From assembly GCA_016714985.1 (NCBI GenBank), contig JADKBS010000023.1, positions 94,881-158,880 on the forward strand: a stretch of 64,000 nucleotides of DNA, in the 5' to 3' direction. The position numbers were made by a program, and so were the translations under genes. This DNA comes from Saprospiraceae bacterium. GTDB taxonomy: Bacteria > Bacteroidota > Bacteroidia > Chitinophagales > Saprospiraceae. Numbering within the stretch: the stretch's first letter is position 1; the number at the start of each line of letters is the position of its first letter. This document shows, in pieces, positions 35,566 through 47,214 of the stretch. The notes below the pieces were generated by a model that made no database searches, was not told the DNA's origin, and saw only the letters and a list, made by a program, of their open reading frames with translations.

Positions 35566-36184
35566 TAAAATTTACATAAACAGCACGCCATTGTACCTTG
35601 TTTCTTCGGAAGAATTGGCTGCATTAGGCACTAATACTGAGCGGAGAATTGTGCTAAGGCACACTGGCAAGAAAAAATTCTTGGTAAACATCGTCCACCA
35701 ATTGGAGACAACCGACAGGTTTGACGCCATCGTGGTATTTGACCAGCAATTGGAAAACCTCTGGGCCGATTTCAACAAAATCTACAAACCGATAACGGCG
35801 GCGGGCGGTGTTGTTTTCAACCAAGCGGGCAAGGTGTTGCTCATCCATCGGCGAGGAAGTTGGGATTTGCCCAAGGGCAAGATGGACGACGGGGAAACGC
35901 CTGCTGAAACGGCAGTCAGGGAAGTGCAGGAAGAAACGGGGCTAAGCCAAATCACCCTTGGCCAACACCTCCTCGACACCTGGCACACTTACGCACAAAA
36001 TGAAAAACGTATCCTGAAAACGACTCATTGGTACAAGATGCAAACCACTGACGACCAATTGGTTCCGCAAACTGAAGAGGACATTGAACAGGCCATTTGG
36101 GCCGATTTGGACGAGTTTTTAGCCTCGCCGAATGGCGTCGTTTATGGCAATATCCTTGATGTTTTGAACAAGGTCAAAGGATGA
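35561..36184 (+). CDS. Nudix hydrolase
   Basis: Protein of 207 residues with a complete Nudix box, GKMDDGETPAETAVREVQEETGL in three parts: GKMDDGE, then TPAETAV, then REVQEETGL (about 109-131). This motif binds metal and hydrolyses nucleoside-diphosphate-linked substrates. An N-terminal domain of about 80 residues (MYKIYINSTPLYLV) precedes the Nudix fold, a layout common in Bacteroidota. The substrate cannot be told from sequence. The ATG at 35561 is the first in frame. sbcC follows on the same strand after 48 bases. Confidence 0.92.
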   Translation: MYKIYINSTPLYLVSSEELAALGTNTERRIVLRHTGKKKFLVNIVHQLETTDRFDAIVVFDQQLENLWADFNKIYKPITAAGGVVFNQAGKVLLIHRRGSWDLPKGKMDDGETPAETAVREVQEETGLSQITLGQHLLDTWHTYAQNEKRILKTTHWYKMQTTDDQLVPQTEEDIEQAIWADLDEFLASPNGVVYGNILDVLNKVKG

Positions 36185-36195
36185 GTTGCAAGCAG

Positions 36196-36223
36196 CGAAT
36201 CACGAATCACGAATCACGAATCA
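36196..36223. repeat. 7-bp tandem repeat CGAATCA x4
   Basis: Four exact copies of CGAATCA lie between the Nudix stop and the sbcC start, ending nine bases before the ATG at 36233. Confidence 0.92.
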
Positions 36224-36232
36224 CCAACCAAG

Positions 36233-39200
36233 ATGCAAATCCACCGCATTCGTTTACGGAACCTACATTCCATCCGAAGCGAAGTTGAGATAGACTTCAT
36301 GGCCAATCCTTTGGCTGATGCGGGCTTGTTTGCCATTACAGGCGACACGGGGGCGGGCAAGACGACGATCTTGGATGCCATCACTTTGGCGATGTACGGG
36401 AAAGTCTGCCGCAACTCCCGGCCCGAAGAAGTCCTTTCGCATGGTGCGGAGGAGGGGTTTTCAGAATGCGATTTTGAGGCGAATGGGCGGAAAATCAGGT
36501 GCCAGTGGCGAAGCTGGGTGCCCCGCTCCAAAAAGCCTGGGCCACCGAAAACGGAGCGTTCCGTGGCGGAATGGGACGAGGAGAAAAAGGAATTCCTAGT
36601 CGTTGCGGAGCGAAAAATAAAAGAAGTGGATGCTTTTGTAGAAGAAGCATCTGGGCTGGACTTTGAGCGGTTCACCCGTTCGGCCATGCTGGCGCAAGGG
36701 GATTTTGCGGCGTTTTTGAAAGCACAACCCAAGGAACGCAGCGAATTGTTGGAGCGGATAACGGGTACAGAGATTTATTCCGAACTGTCAAAAGCTGCCT
36801 TGGAACGCAACAATTTGGAAAAGGCCAAATTGGCGGAATTAGTGTCGAAAAAAGAGTCACTTCAAGTATTCTCCCGGGAACAAATTGCGGTGCACAAAGC
36901 CCAGTTAAAAGAGAAAGAGTCGCTCGCCAAACAGACCAAGTCGGAACTGGAAACTACCAACACTGCCATACTATGGTTGCAGCAAATTGCCGAATTGCTG
37001 CAAAGACAACAGGCTGCGCTTGCGGCCCTCGACAAACTGCAAGCGGAAAAAATGGCATTCCAAGTTGCAGCGGAGCGACTTGCCAAACACCGAAGTAGCC
37101 TACCCCTCCACCCTACCCTAGCTCGTTTGGATGATAAACTGGCGGAGACCAAGTCACTGGCGAATTTGGTTGAAAATCTGGCCGAAACCCTGGCGGTTGA
37201 GGAATCCAATTCCCAGAAGGCCAAATTGGCTTTCGATGAAAAAAAAGCCGTTTGGGATACCCTAAAATCCAGCCTGCCCGCAGCGCAACGGCTGTTCGAC
37301 GAGGTGGTAGTACTGGATGAGAAAATCAATGCATTGGCAGTGAATCATCGAAAAGCCAAGGATGAATCCATCGGCTTGACCGAAAAATTAGCGAGCCTCG
37401 ACGCACAAATTCAAGAACAAAAAGCGAAGGAGTTCAACCACTCCACACGTCTCAACGAACTTGGTAAGTGGCTGATAACCAATGATTCATGGTCGGCACT
37501 GCCACAAGACCTGCCTGCGGTCATCATCTATGAAGAGCAACTTAGGGGTAACCTCATTTCACAAAACAAGCTAAAGGAAGAGGTGAAGGCGATACAACAG
37601 CAGGAAAGCCAAGCCATTGTCATTGCGGAGCAATTGGATGGTGAACTGGCAGCGGCCCGTCAGCATTTGGCAAAGCTGATGGAGGCTTTTAACCAAGCTG
37701 CTCCCGAACATTTTATCCAAAACCGCCAAGACCTACTCGACAAACTGGCCCAAGAAATTGAGCGATTGGGCGAGCACCACCAGCATTTTTCGCAACTCAG
37801 CAACCTGACATCCGAATACAAGGCAGTACTTGCCCAGCTTGCCCAACTGGAGGTCAAGTTGACCGAGCTGAAAAGGGAAGAGCTTTCATTGGACAAGCAG
37901 TTGCTATCCGCCTACGAGGAGGCTGAGGAGTGGGAAAGGGTGCTGGAATACCGACGGGAGGTTTACAACCAGCAATTGCTTTTGGCTAACTATGAAAAAG
38001 ACCGGGCCAACCTGAAAGAAGGCGACCCTTGCCCGCTTTGCCTAAGCACCCACCATCCGTTCAGGCTGCACGAGGTGAAACCGTTTGTGGACGAGGCCCT
38101 TCAAGAGCTTAGGGCTGCCGAGGTTGCCCAGCGGGAACGGCAATTGTTGCGGAGCAATCTTGTAAAAAAGCATATTGAAATAAATACCCAGTTGCAGCAA
38201 ATGGACGGCGGGCCGACCGGAGAAATGGCCAAAACGGAAGCGAGGCTAGCAGAATTGGAAAGCCGTTTATCGGGGTACCTACATGGCATGGACGGTGACG
38301 ATTTCGGGCGGACCCACGGCAACTGGCTGATGGAGAAGCTCACCAATTTTGAAAATGAACTGACCGACAAAAAATCGCTCCGAAACCAGTTGGGCAACCT
38401 CCACCGGGAGATTGAAGGCATAGAGTCAACCGTTCGACTATTGGAAAACCGCCTCAAAGACAACCGTTTTGCGCAGCAACAGCATACGGCCAGCCTTGCC
38501 GACAAGACGCTGATAATTAGCGAGTTAGCGGAAAAATTTCAGTTTGCCGCTACCGAACTTGATAAGTTGGTGGGGAAATACGGCTACCAATTTTCGATGG
38601 AGTCTGCCAAGCAGATGTTCACGAATCTGAGGGAAAAAGAAGGCGACTACGCCGTCAAATCGGCCGAGAAAAACCAACATGAGCGGCAATTGGAACTGGC
38701 ACAGCAGGCACTTCGACAATTAGTTGAAAACCGTACGGCATTCGATGGACAGTTCAAGAAAATGACCGAGCAAGAATCGAGCATGGCACTGGAATTGGCT
38801 GCGCTCAGGAGCAAGCGTTCGGCGCTTTTGGCGAAAAAGATCCTACCAAAGAGCGGGAAGGAATGCAGCGCCAAATCGAATTGGAAGAGAACGCATTGGG
38901 ACAAATAAGAGAAGGGCTTACTCAGGCCAACGAGCGGCTTGCTTTGACTAAACAGCAATTGGAAAGCAAAAAAACCGAGCTGGCAGAGGGGAAAAAACAA
39001 ATCGATGATTTCGAAAAAATATTGACCATTGGTTTGAAAAAAGCAGGTTTGGACAACTTGGATTCCCTAAGAGCCGTCATTTTGCCCCAATCCGAAATCG
39101 AACAGTTCGAAGTATTGTCCGAACAACTGAAACTTCAGGAAGTGGCGGTTCAACAGGAAGTACAGCAGGTGGAAACGGCGTTGGAGCAAACAGTATCAAA

Positions 39201-39877
39201 GCAATTGACCGAAGAAACAGCAACTGTTTTGGTAGAAAAAAGGTCAGGGCTGGAAACTGTTCTACAAGCTACCCAACAGGAAATTGGTGCTTTGAACCAG
39301 CAGCTCAAGGACAATGAAACAAGAAAATTGGAGGGCGAGATTATTTTGCAAAAATTGAAAATCAACGCATTGAGTACAACAGATGGGCTGCGCTGCATGA
39401 CCTGATTGGTTCACACGACGGTGCCAAGTTCCGAAAATTCGCACAAGGGTTAACTTTGCAGAAATTAGTGCAGTTGGCCAATGTCCACCTCGGCCATCTT
39501 TATGGTCGCTATGTGGTGGTGAAACGCCCTGGAGAAGACCTTGAACTTGACATTGTGGATACCTATCAGGCTGACAACATGCGCTCGATGATGACGCTTT
39601 CGGGCGGTGAGAGCTTTTGGTCAGCCTATCCTTGGCGCTGGGCCTGAGCGACCTTGCTGGCCGTAATGCCAATATCCGCTCGCTGTTCATTGACGAAGGC
39701 TTCGGAACCTTGGACGAACAGACGCTCGATTTGGCCATCAGCACTTTGGAAAACCTGCAATCAAAAGGGAAAACAATCGGCATCATTTCACATGTGAAGG
39801 AACTGAAGGAGCGGATTACAACGCAGATTCGGGTGGTGAAGAAAGGCGGCGGGACGAGTGTGGTGGAAGTGGTGTGA
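36233..39877 (+). CDS. sbcC: SbcC-type exonuclease subunit, interrupted by three frameshifts
   Basis: SMC-like ATPase that with SbcD processes hairpins and double-strand breaks. Seen in order: Walker A GDTGAGKTT, Q-loop MLAQGDF, long coiled coils, zinc hook CPLC in the middle (near 38.03 kb), LFGEKDPTKEREG, DLIGSHDGAKFRKFAQG, signature LSGGESF, Walker B SLFIDEGFGTLDE. Reading through needs three single-base corrections, all in homopolymers: one extra T at 38826-38829, one extra A at 39350-39354 and one extra T at 39615-39618. The corrected product is about 1215 residues and complete. No sbcD lies in the window. Either sequence errors or a recent pseudogene; I favour errors. Confidence 0.9.
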
Positions 39878-40288
39878 TTGGATTGGATTGCGGAATACGG
39901 ATTGTGGATTGCGGATTCGATGCATCGTTATACAAAAACCACCGTTGTTTGTGAGAATGGAAAGACAAATCGGATTAAATTGAATTTCAACTTATTGATA
40001 ATCAATTTTTTGCGAGATCATTCCCCAAAAGTCGGGAATGGCGCTTCATTTTTCGCTAAGTGAATTTGAAGGAATAGGTTAGACCGATAGGATTTGCAAA
40101 TACTTGTTAATCAATGCCTTGCAAATTCACCGTTCAACATTTATCATTCATCATTCACCCACGTCATTTTTTAGCTAAGCGATTATGAAAACTTGGCTGT
40201 TTGAAACTCTGAAAACCTGCGGAGAGCAATGAAAAGGCATTGCAGACCGTTTTTCCAAAACTGCACATTGCACACTAAACCATTGGTA
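39878..40288. other. Intergenic region
   Basis: It begins with a degenerate GGATTG-type repeat (about 39880-39919) directly after the sbcC stop. The rest is AT-rich, with no gene or clear promoter recognised. Confidence 0.45.
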
Positions 40289-43200
40289 ATGAACAAACTG
40301 ATTAGCTCCCCAATTGCCGTATTTTTCCTCTTTGCTTGTTGTTTGAACCAAATTTCAGGGGCAGTTCACGGTAAGGATGAACGTGCTTTCTGGTACTTCC
40401 ACTACGACTTGTACCGACCCCGTAGGCCAACCAGACCCACAATGGGCCGTGAACATCAACAACGCAGGCTGGGTCACTTATCCATCAAACGGGCTTTGTT
40501 TTACGAACTTTCCCAATGAACAGTTCAACCAAACGTATGCCTGCCTCACGGATATTCCAGCTTCTATACCCGTCTGTTTCCGAGCCTATGAAAACGATGC
40601 AAGCATTTTAAGCCCTTGTACCCCGGTTTATAGTTGCCAAACCGAGCTCTGCATCAATGTGCCCGTTCCACCCATGGGAACCCTCCCATTCAATATAACC
40701 CTTCCAGCCGGAGGCACTTCCGCAGGTTCGGTGAGCATGAACATCGCCGTGAGCGGGGTGCCAGGCGGTGTGAACGACGATATCTGTAATGCAATTCCAT
40801 TGGGTATCCTTCAAACCAGCCTTCCCGTAGGCTTTCCTGATACCAGCATTTTCAACAACTTCTGCGCTACCAACCTGAACGAACCAGACCCAGGCCCGGT
40901 GGGCGGTGGCTGGTTCAACAACCAAGGTGTCTGGTTCACTTTTACCACAAGCCCAAACCCTTCTGACGCCATTTTGATTGAGGCAAACAGCGACCCCTCC
41001 AATTTTGGCAACCCCATCAACCTTCAAGTGGCAATTTTTGAAAGCAGCGACAATACTTGCAACGGCACTTTTACTTTTATCACTCAAAATCATAGCGCAG
41101 CCAATTATGATGAGTCCGTGGTATTCAATTGCCCAAAGCCAAACACTACTTATTTCATATTGGTGGATGGCGTGTTTTCTGCATCCAACAATATCGAGGT
41201 AGAGGGATGGTACGGGCTGGAGGTAACCGAATTGGACGTGCTGGCTGCATCAGAGCTTCGTTGCACAGCAGAGAATATTGGCACCGTGCCGTTGGGCGGC
41301 TCGATCAGTTCACCCATGCGAACCAATGCTTGTTCTATGAACTCCAATGCCTCGCCGGCATCGGCTTTCGGCGTTCAAAAAACCGTTTGGTTTACCTTCA
41401 CGCCACCGCCTACGGGCCACGTTTTCCTACAGGGGACAAGCTCAACGATTGACCCCATTTCATTGCAATTGGCTGTTTATTACTCCAATGTGGGCGGTTG
41501 CACGGGTATGCAGGAGGTCGAAAGCCAATTCACTCCCACTGAAAACGACGAAATCATCGAGCTAAGCTGCCTCGACCCTAACACCACCTATTTCGTGATG
41601 GTGGATGGCGCTACTGCCGACCTTCAAACGGGGATTTTCACGCTGACCGTTACCGATGCTGGCAACGAAACGCCTACGACGAGCCTCAATCCAGTCATTT
41701 GTTCTGGAAACTCGTTTGCCGCAGGCGGCAATAATTACAATCAAACAGGCATTTATTTCGATACTTTGCAATTGGTGGGTGGTTGTGATAGCATTGTCAT
41801 TACCAACCTCACGGTTTTGACGCCAGTGCAGCCTGCGCTGCAAATCGTGAACCAAGGCGTTGGATTGGGCAATGCCAACGGTCAAGTGCAAGCGAGTGCA
41901 ACTGGCGGAGCGGGTAGCTACACCTACCAGTGGTCAAACGGCCAGACAACACCGCTTGCCACCAACTTAATTGGCGGGAACAACTACTGTGTGGTCATTA
42001 CCGATGGCGCCAATTGTCAGAGCGACACCTGTTTTCTAATGCCTTTTTATGTCAATTTCATACCTTCGGCTACGGGCAGCAGCTTGGATTGTCACGGTGA
42101 TATGGACGGCATTATCGAATTTTCGGCTTTGGGCGGCGTCCCACCTTACCAGTTCGAGTGGCAAAATGACGACAATACTTTCAGCGGAACAGGACAAATC
42201 CCTTTCGATGGACAAGTCATCACCCTGAACAACCTTACCGCAGGGCAGTACTCCATACATTTGTCTGACATCGCCTTTGATACAACCATCATTGTCAACA
42301 TCACCGAACCTTCAGAATTGGTGGCAGCTGTGGCAAATTCGACCAATGCAACTTGCTTTATGGATTGCGATGGGGCTATTTCCCTCAATATTTCCGGAGG
42401 TACCCCACCCTACTTGATCAATTGGTCAAATGGTGCAACTACCAATTCCTTAACAGGACTTTGCACTGGACAATATAGTGCTACCGTGATTGACAACAAT
42501 GGATGCTCCAAAGTCGTGAACGAGAATATACTGCAGCCTTTTGAGTTCATTGCTACAGCCATGCAGGAACAAGCTGTTTCCTGCTTTCAGGGCAGCGATG
42601 GCAAGGCTAGTGTTTCGACCAATGAAAATGCTGCCTCCATAGTTTGGAGCAATGGTGCCACAACGAGCAATATCAACGACCTAAGTGGGGGCGTCTATAC
42701 TGTGACTGCCACAAATGTTGCAGGGTGTACTTCCTCGGCTTCCGTCACGATTGATTCGCCAGCTGAAGCAGTGAATGTAATTATCACGGAACAACGTGGC
42801 ATCGCCTGTGGAGGTGATACTACAGGCGAGCTGTTGGCCACTGCTTCGGGTGATGGGAATAGTTTCAATTATGCATGGGGAAATGGCAGCCTCGGTCCGG
42901 GCAACAACAGTTTACCCGCTGGTACCTACTCCGTCACCGTAAGCAATGAAAATGGCTGTACGGCTTCGGCCTCTGCTACCTTGACCGAGCCAACGGAAAT
43001 GCAGGCAGTGTCCAGCACCAACGAAATCACCTGCCTCGACCCTTTCAATGCGGGCATTGTTACCGTATTGCAGGTTACTGGGGGCAACCCACCTTACGAA
43101 TACTCGGCAAATGGTATCAGCTTTAGCGTATCAAATGAACTGGTTGGTTATCCTGCTGGGGATGTCAGTTACTTCGTGCGAGATGCCGGGGGCTGCGTGA

Positions 43201-43766
43201 AGGAGTTCCAGGACGACATTTCCGGCCCAGAAGTATTGCTCATAGATTTGGGTAGTGACAAATCCATAAATTTGGGTGATAGCACAAGGTTGCAAGCATC
43301 TTCCAGCCAACAAGGGTTGACGTATGCCTGGTCGCCCGCCGATGGTCTCAGTTGTGCCGATTGTCCAGCGCCCTTGGCTTCACCGACCAGCACACAAACC
43401 TATGCGTTGGTCGTTTCCACGGCTGAAGGTTGCACGGCCACGGATGAAATCATAGTGGAAGTAAGCCGAAGGAGAGCGGTGTATATCCCCAACGCATTCA
43501 GCCCAAACGGCGATGGGATCAACGACGAGTTCATGCCCTATACTGGCAATTCTGTTTCGATAGTCCGGTCGTTCAGGGTCTATGACCGTTTTGGAAACGA
43601 GGTATTCGCATCCTTTGATTTGCCACAAAACCTGACAGGAACTGGTTGGAACGGTGAATTCAGGGGCAAGCGGATGCAGCCTGCTGTGTTCGTTTGGGTC
43701 GCCGAAATCGAGTTCTTGGACGGGTCAAGCAGGGTGTATAAAGGGGATGTGGCGCTGGTGAAATAA
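40289..43766 (+). CDS. SprB-repeat protein with gliding-motility type C-terminal domain (one frameshift)
   Basis: Large surface protein, about 1158 residues after correction. A signal peptide (MNKLISSPIAVFFLFACC) is in one frame and the mature start (QFTVRMNVLSG) in the next; removing one G from the G4 run at 40358-40361 joins them. Then come two bacterial Ig/PPC-like segments with DNTCNGTF and related cysteines (about 120-420), SprB-type repeats (about 560-960, for example GGTPPYLINWSNGATT), and the CHU_C/TIGR04131 C-terminal domain (IPNAFSPNGDGINDEFMPY ... GDVALVK). Such domains are T9SS type B signals. SprB-like proteins act as adhesins in gliding Bacteroidota. Confidence 0.87.
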
Positions 43767-43770
43767 TATT

Positions 43771-44877
43771 TTAGTCCCCAAACAAGAAGAAAACAGTGAG
43801 CCTAGGCACAATATCGGCTTTGCGAGCTATGACTATATCGTTTTTCGCCTTGTACTGGTTGACGATGATATTGGGCATGAAATTGATTTTCTCCTTCATT
43901 TTATAGTGCAAACCCATCCAATACGAGTGCTCATCATAATGTTCGGATGGGCTGGCATAAACACCCGTTTTGTTATATTTGGTTGCAGGGTTATAAAAGT
44001 CATATCGAATAAAGCTGCGCCAGTTTTCGCCCAATATGCCTAATTTATTAGAAAGGAAAACGGAAAAAGACAAGGGGTTCACTGGTTTGGATTCACCACT
44101 CACTTCTTCTTCTGTAAATGCTTGAGAAACCTCAGCGCCAAAGGTCCATAATGGTTTTTCAATGGAAACAAAGCTGCGACAAAAAGCTTGATTAACATCG
44201 GGAGATTTCCGCATGAAATCGCCCAAGAACTCTACTGTTACCTGATTGTTCCAAAACTTTCTGTAAACCGAAGCATAGTATTCAAGGTATTTGTCAATAA
44301 CAGGTTTGTTCCCACTGCCGTTGCCCACCATCACCGTAAACCCCGCCGTCTTATTTTTGTTAAAATCCCCAGAAAAGGAAGCCCCTTGGTCAATCACTTT
44401 TCCCAACCCACGAAGATCAAGTGCATCCTTCTCCACAGAACGATAGCCCCACGTTTTTTCAGGCAATGCGAAAATCGGCGTCGGAATCAGCCCAATCCTT
44501 ACCCTTGAATTAGGGATGGCGGGTAGGAAATTGTCCCATTCAAGGCAGCCATAAATGAGGGCTAAGCCAAAACGCCCTTCTTTGGTGGTGGTGGTAGCCT
44601 TGCTTTCCACCAATACCCTTGCTCTGATATTTTCTGATATTTTGGAATCATAGCCAAGAAACAATCGCCGTAGGTTGGTTCCGACTGTTTTTTCTTCCAA
44701 TCCAGCATATTCGGTATTGCCCCAATAAAGCGTATCGCCTTGGACTTTGTAGATGAGGTCTCCGAAAGAATAGCCCCATACCCGATTCTTCTGTTCAGGT
44801 GATTGGGCCATTAGCACCAATGGCAGAACCAAAAGACAAATCATGGTACAGGTCAATATGGCTGGCTTCCGTTTCAT
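43771..44877 (-). CDS. Porin-like outer-membrane beta-barrel protein
   Basis: Protein of 368 residues with signal peptide (about 1-25, ending VLMAQ). Its alternating hydrophobic/polar strands are rich in aromatic residues (RVWGYSFGDLIYKVQ, LRRLFLGYDSKI, ARVLVESKA) and it ends with the strand VPRLTVFFLFGD. This resembles phosphate-selective-porin-like barrels of Bacteroidota, but I do not see a diagnostic motif. Its stop lies four bases from that of the convergent SprB-repeat gene. Double-hairpin element copy B sits directly in front of its start codon. Confidence 0.7.
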   Translation of the reverse strand: MKRKPAILTCTMICLLVLPLVLMAQSPEQKNRVWGYSFGDLIYKVQGDTLYWGNTEYAGLEEKTVGTNLRRLFLGYDSKISENIRARVLVESKATTTTKEGRFGLALIYGCLEWDNFLPAIPNSRVRIGLIPTPIFALPEKTWGYRSVEKDALDLRGLGKVIDQGASFSGDFNKNKTAGFTVMVGNGSGNKPVIDKYLEYYASVYRKFWNNQVTVEFLGDFMRKSPDVNQAFCRSFVSIEKPLWTFGAEVSQAFTEEEVSGESKPVNPLSFSVFLSNKLGILGENWRSFIRYDFYNPATKYNKTGVYASPSEHYDEHSYWMGLHYKMKEKINFMPNIIVNQYKAKNDIVIARKADIVPRLTVFFLFGD

Positions 44878-44905
44878 ACATCATCAGTAATTGCTTGGGA
44901 GGGTT

Positions 44906-45011
44906 TGGGAGGAGAGAAAAAATTTCATTTTTTCTCTCCTCCCACATTTTGGGGTGTTTTTTCGGGGAAAAATGAAAATTTTTCCCCGAAAAAACCCCCC
45001 CTGCTAAGTAG
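44906..45011. repeat. Double-hairpin repeat element, copy B
   Basis: Hairpin 1 (44906-44944) has arms GGGAGGAGAGAAAAAA and its exact complement around TTTCA. Hairpin 2 (44951-45000) has arms beginning GGGGTGTTTTTTCGGGG with one mismatch around TGAA. The linker CATTTT and the right end CTGCTAAGTAG (45001-45011) match copy A at 16.7-16.9 kb. The arms differ from copy A on both sides, so pairing is kept. It lies just upstream of the porin-like gene. Confidence 0.85.
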
Positions 45012-45185
45012 TTACCATCATCAAGATAAAAAGCAACCCTTATAATTTGAAGTGAAGGTATGCCAAGGTGTCAGGCGGTTGAATAATCATTGTCAAGTGA
45101 AGCACTGACAAAAATCAAGGCGTCCGCTTGATAAGGCGCATATTTTGTCCAGTTTGACAATACGCCCCGGCATGTTCCAACTCTG

Positions 45186-45257
45186 ATATTTCGGGGCGCT
45201 GCCCCTTGGTGCAGGGGTGAAACGGCAATGGCTAAAAATATTTCGGGGCGCTGCCCC
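45186..45257. repeat. Direct repeat of ATATTTCGGGGCGCTGCCCC
   Basis: Two identical 20-mers (45186-45205 and 45238-45257) are 32 bases apart; each contains the hairpin GGGGC-GCT-GCCCC. They are too short to be a mobile element by themselves. A paired protein-binding site or remnants of a dispersed palindrome are both possible. Confidence 0.85.
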
Positions 45258-45451
45258 ATTCCGGGTGAAAATAGTAGCAGCCTTTGTTCAGCACTACAAT
45301 CCGTTAAAGCCTGATTATTTGAAAGTTGCAATGGAATGAATGTCTATTAGAAGTGAGGCGAAACTTCGGATTGTCACTAAAAATACACCCAACATTTGCC
45401 AAATATAATATCTTGCCTCCTGATTCTATTTTTCACACTCAACAATTCATT

Positions 45452-47140
45452 ATGAAATTTTTCTTTACACTACTCACAGTCTTTAGCTTTTTAGTCATTG
45501 GATTTGGACAAGCGCCACCCAACGACAACTGCGCCAATGCCATTGTTGCTGTAACAGGAGTAAACGTTAGTTTTACCACGGTTGATGCTACAACGGACGG
45601 CCCGTTCCATCCAAACTCGCCATGCCCCTCAGCTGTAAACGACACCATTTGGACTGATATCTGGTACACCTACACTGCGGATTTCAGTGGGCTTTGCGAT
45701 TTTTCACTTTGCAACAATGCCACTTTTGACACCAAAATCGCTGTCTATAAACCGGGCACGACCTGCCCTGCCCAGGATGGCGATTTGTTAACCTGCAATG
45801 ACGATGCGGGAAATTGTGGTGGCAGCACATCAAGGGTACTTTTCGATGCAACGGCTGGCCAAACCTACCTGCTGAGAATTGGTGGCTATGGAGAAACGGC
45901 ACCTGGGCTAAGTGGAACAGGCAGTTTTATCTTGTCACAGTTTATACCTGCCCTTCCAAACGATTTTTGTGAGCAAGCTCAAGTAGTATCCGTTGGTGAA
46001 GATCAGGCTTTCACCAATGTTGATGCGACGACGGATGGCCCAATCCACCCTGGCAACAATACCTGCTTTGGGTTCAATGACCCAACCGTACAGTCAGATA
46101 TTTGGTACAAGTTTACTGCTCCGCAATCGGGCTCTGTGCTTTGGAGCACTTGCAATACGGTTGCCTTTGACTCCCGTTTGGCTGTCTATAGCGGTAACGC
46201 AACTTGTCCACTATTGGATGGGGATTTATTGGCATGCAACGACGATGGCTCAGGTTGCAACAATTTTACATCAAAAGTATTTTTCAATGTCCAACAGGGT
46301 CAGACCTATCTGCTTCGACTTGGTGGGTTTGGTGGCGCTGTGGGTGCTGGCACTTTTGACCTCATCCTTTCCGACCCGCCACCGCCGCCAGCTAATGACC
46401 TTTGCCCCGATGCATTAGAAGTAGCTTTGGTCACCGCTGAAATGGCCGACGATTTTGAGGGGCAAACAGACGGTACCACTACAGATGGCAGCTTTGATCC
46501 AAATAACTATATTTTCCCAAATGCGCAATGCTTCGGGACCAACACGAATGGTGGTGAATTCTCTGACGTTTGGTATCAGTTCAATACCCTTGGAAATGAG
46601 GAACTTGAGCTTAGGTTCTATTCTGGTGGCGACCAAACAGGGTCCTATTATGCTGAATTGTTTGAGGCGTGCGACCTGCCAGTTGATACCAGCGTGATTT
46701 TTGGTTCCTGCGTTTTTGTTGACCCGACTACCTTGGCAGCTACCACGCTGATTGGGAACCTGCCACCAACGCCAACCCTGTACCTGATGCGGGTAACGAC
46801 AAGGCTCACAACGCAATTGCCCGGTGACTTCTTCTTCTACCTTGTTGCTGAAATCACTGAGCCAAGCGCTGCCAAGGATAACTTCCCCGGTGAATCACGG
46901 GTATTCCCCAATCCAGCGGGCGACAAGCTCTACCTCAACCTGATGCTCAATGAATCCATCGAAACCACGGCGCAGATCGTGAATGCAATGGGCCAAGTAG
47001 TTCTAAACAAACAACTTGGGCAAGTTGCAGCGGGCAACCACCAATTCCCGTTTGAAGTGGCTGTTTTGCCAAAAGGTGTTTATTTCCTGCAACTGTATTC
47101 TGATAAAGGCATCAAAACAGCCAAGTTTGTGAAGGCTTGA
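45452..47140 (+). CDS. Secreted repeat protein with T9SS type A domain
   Basis: Exported protein of 562 residues. A signal peptide (to IGFGQ, about 20) is followed by two clear copies of a domain of about 145 residues. Each copy starts with a PPNDNCANA or LPNDFCEQA motif, continues with VDATTDGP(F/I)HP and DIWY(T/K)(Y/F)TA, and ends with GQTYLLR(I/L)GG(Y/F)G. A third, divergent copy follows (ANDLCPDALEVALV). A T9SS type A sorting domain (VFPNPAGDKLYLNLML ... AKFVKA) closes the protein. The ATG at 45452 starts the signal peptide. Ligand unknown. A hairpin terminator follows. Confidence 0.88.
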   Translation: MKFFFTLLTVFSFLVIGFGQAPPNDNCANAIVAVTGVNVSFTTVDATTDGPFHPNSPCPSAVNDTIWTDIWYTYTADFSGLCDFSLCNNATFDTKIAVYKPGTTCPAQDGDLLTCNDDAGNCGGSTSRVLFDATAGQTYLLRIGGYGETAPGLSGTGSFILSQFIPALPNDFCEQAQVVSVGEDQAFTNVDATTDGPIHPGNNTCFGFNDPTVQSDIWYKFTAPQSGSVLWSTCNTVAFDSRLAVYSGNATCPLLDGDLLACNDDGSGCNNFTSKVFFNVQQGQTYLLRLGGFGGAVGAGTFDLILSDPPPPPANDLCPDALEVALVTAEMADDFEGQTDGTTTDGSFDPNNYIFPNAQCFGTNTNGGEFSDVWYQFNTLGNEELELRFYSGGDQTGSYYAELFEACDLPVDTSVIFGSCVFVDPTTLAATTLIGNLPPTPTLYLMRVTTRLTTQLPGDFFFYLVAEITEPSAAKDNFPGESRVFPNPAGDKLYLNLMLNESIETTAQIVNAMGQVVLNKQLGQVAAGNHQFPFEVAVLPKGVYFLQLYSDKGIKTAKFVKA

Positions 47141-47164
47141 TTTTAAAATCATTGATTAAAACAA

Positions 47165-47200
47165 AAACGGGATTTGGGCAAGGTTGCCCAAATCCCGTTT
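47165..47200 (+). terminator. Hairpin terminator after the T9SS repeat protein
   Basis: AAACGGGATTTGGGCAA pairs perfectly with TTGCCCAAATCCCGTTT (17 bp, minimal loop) and is followed by CTCTT. It is 24 bases after the stop and may also serve the convergent thrS transcript. Confidence 0.8.
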
Positions 47201-47214
47201 CTCTTAAAGCTCCC

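Larger units (their letters stand above)
44878..45451. other. Intergenic region between divergent genes, repeat-rich
   Basis: It contains double-hairpin copy B (44906-45011) and two copies of a 20-base sequence with a GGGGC/GCCCC hairpin (45186-45205 and 45238-45257). No intact gene is seen between them. Confidence 0.6.

Noticed and set aside
36233..39877. sbcC frameshifts as programmed -1/+1 frameshifting
   Set aside because: Three separate sites with short T4 or A5 runs and no heptameric slip site or stimulatory structure; single-base errors are simpler.
45071..45331. 86-codon minus-strand frame across the twin 20-mers
   Set aside because: Composition follows the repeats; no motif, and it lies in a repeat-rich divergent promoter region.
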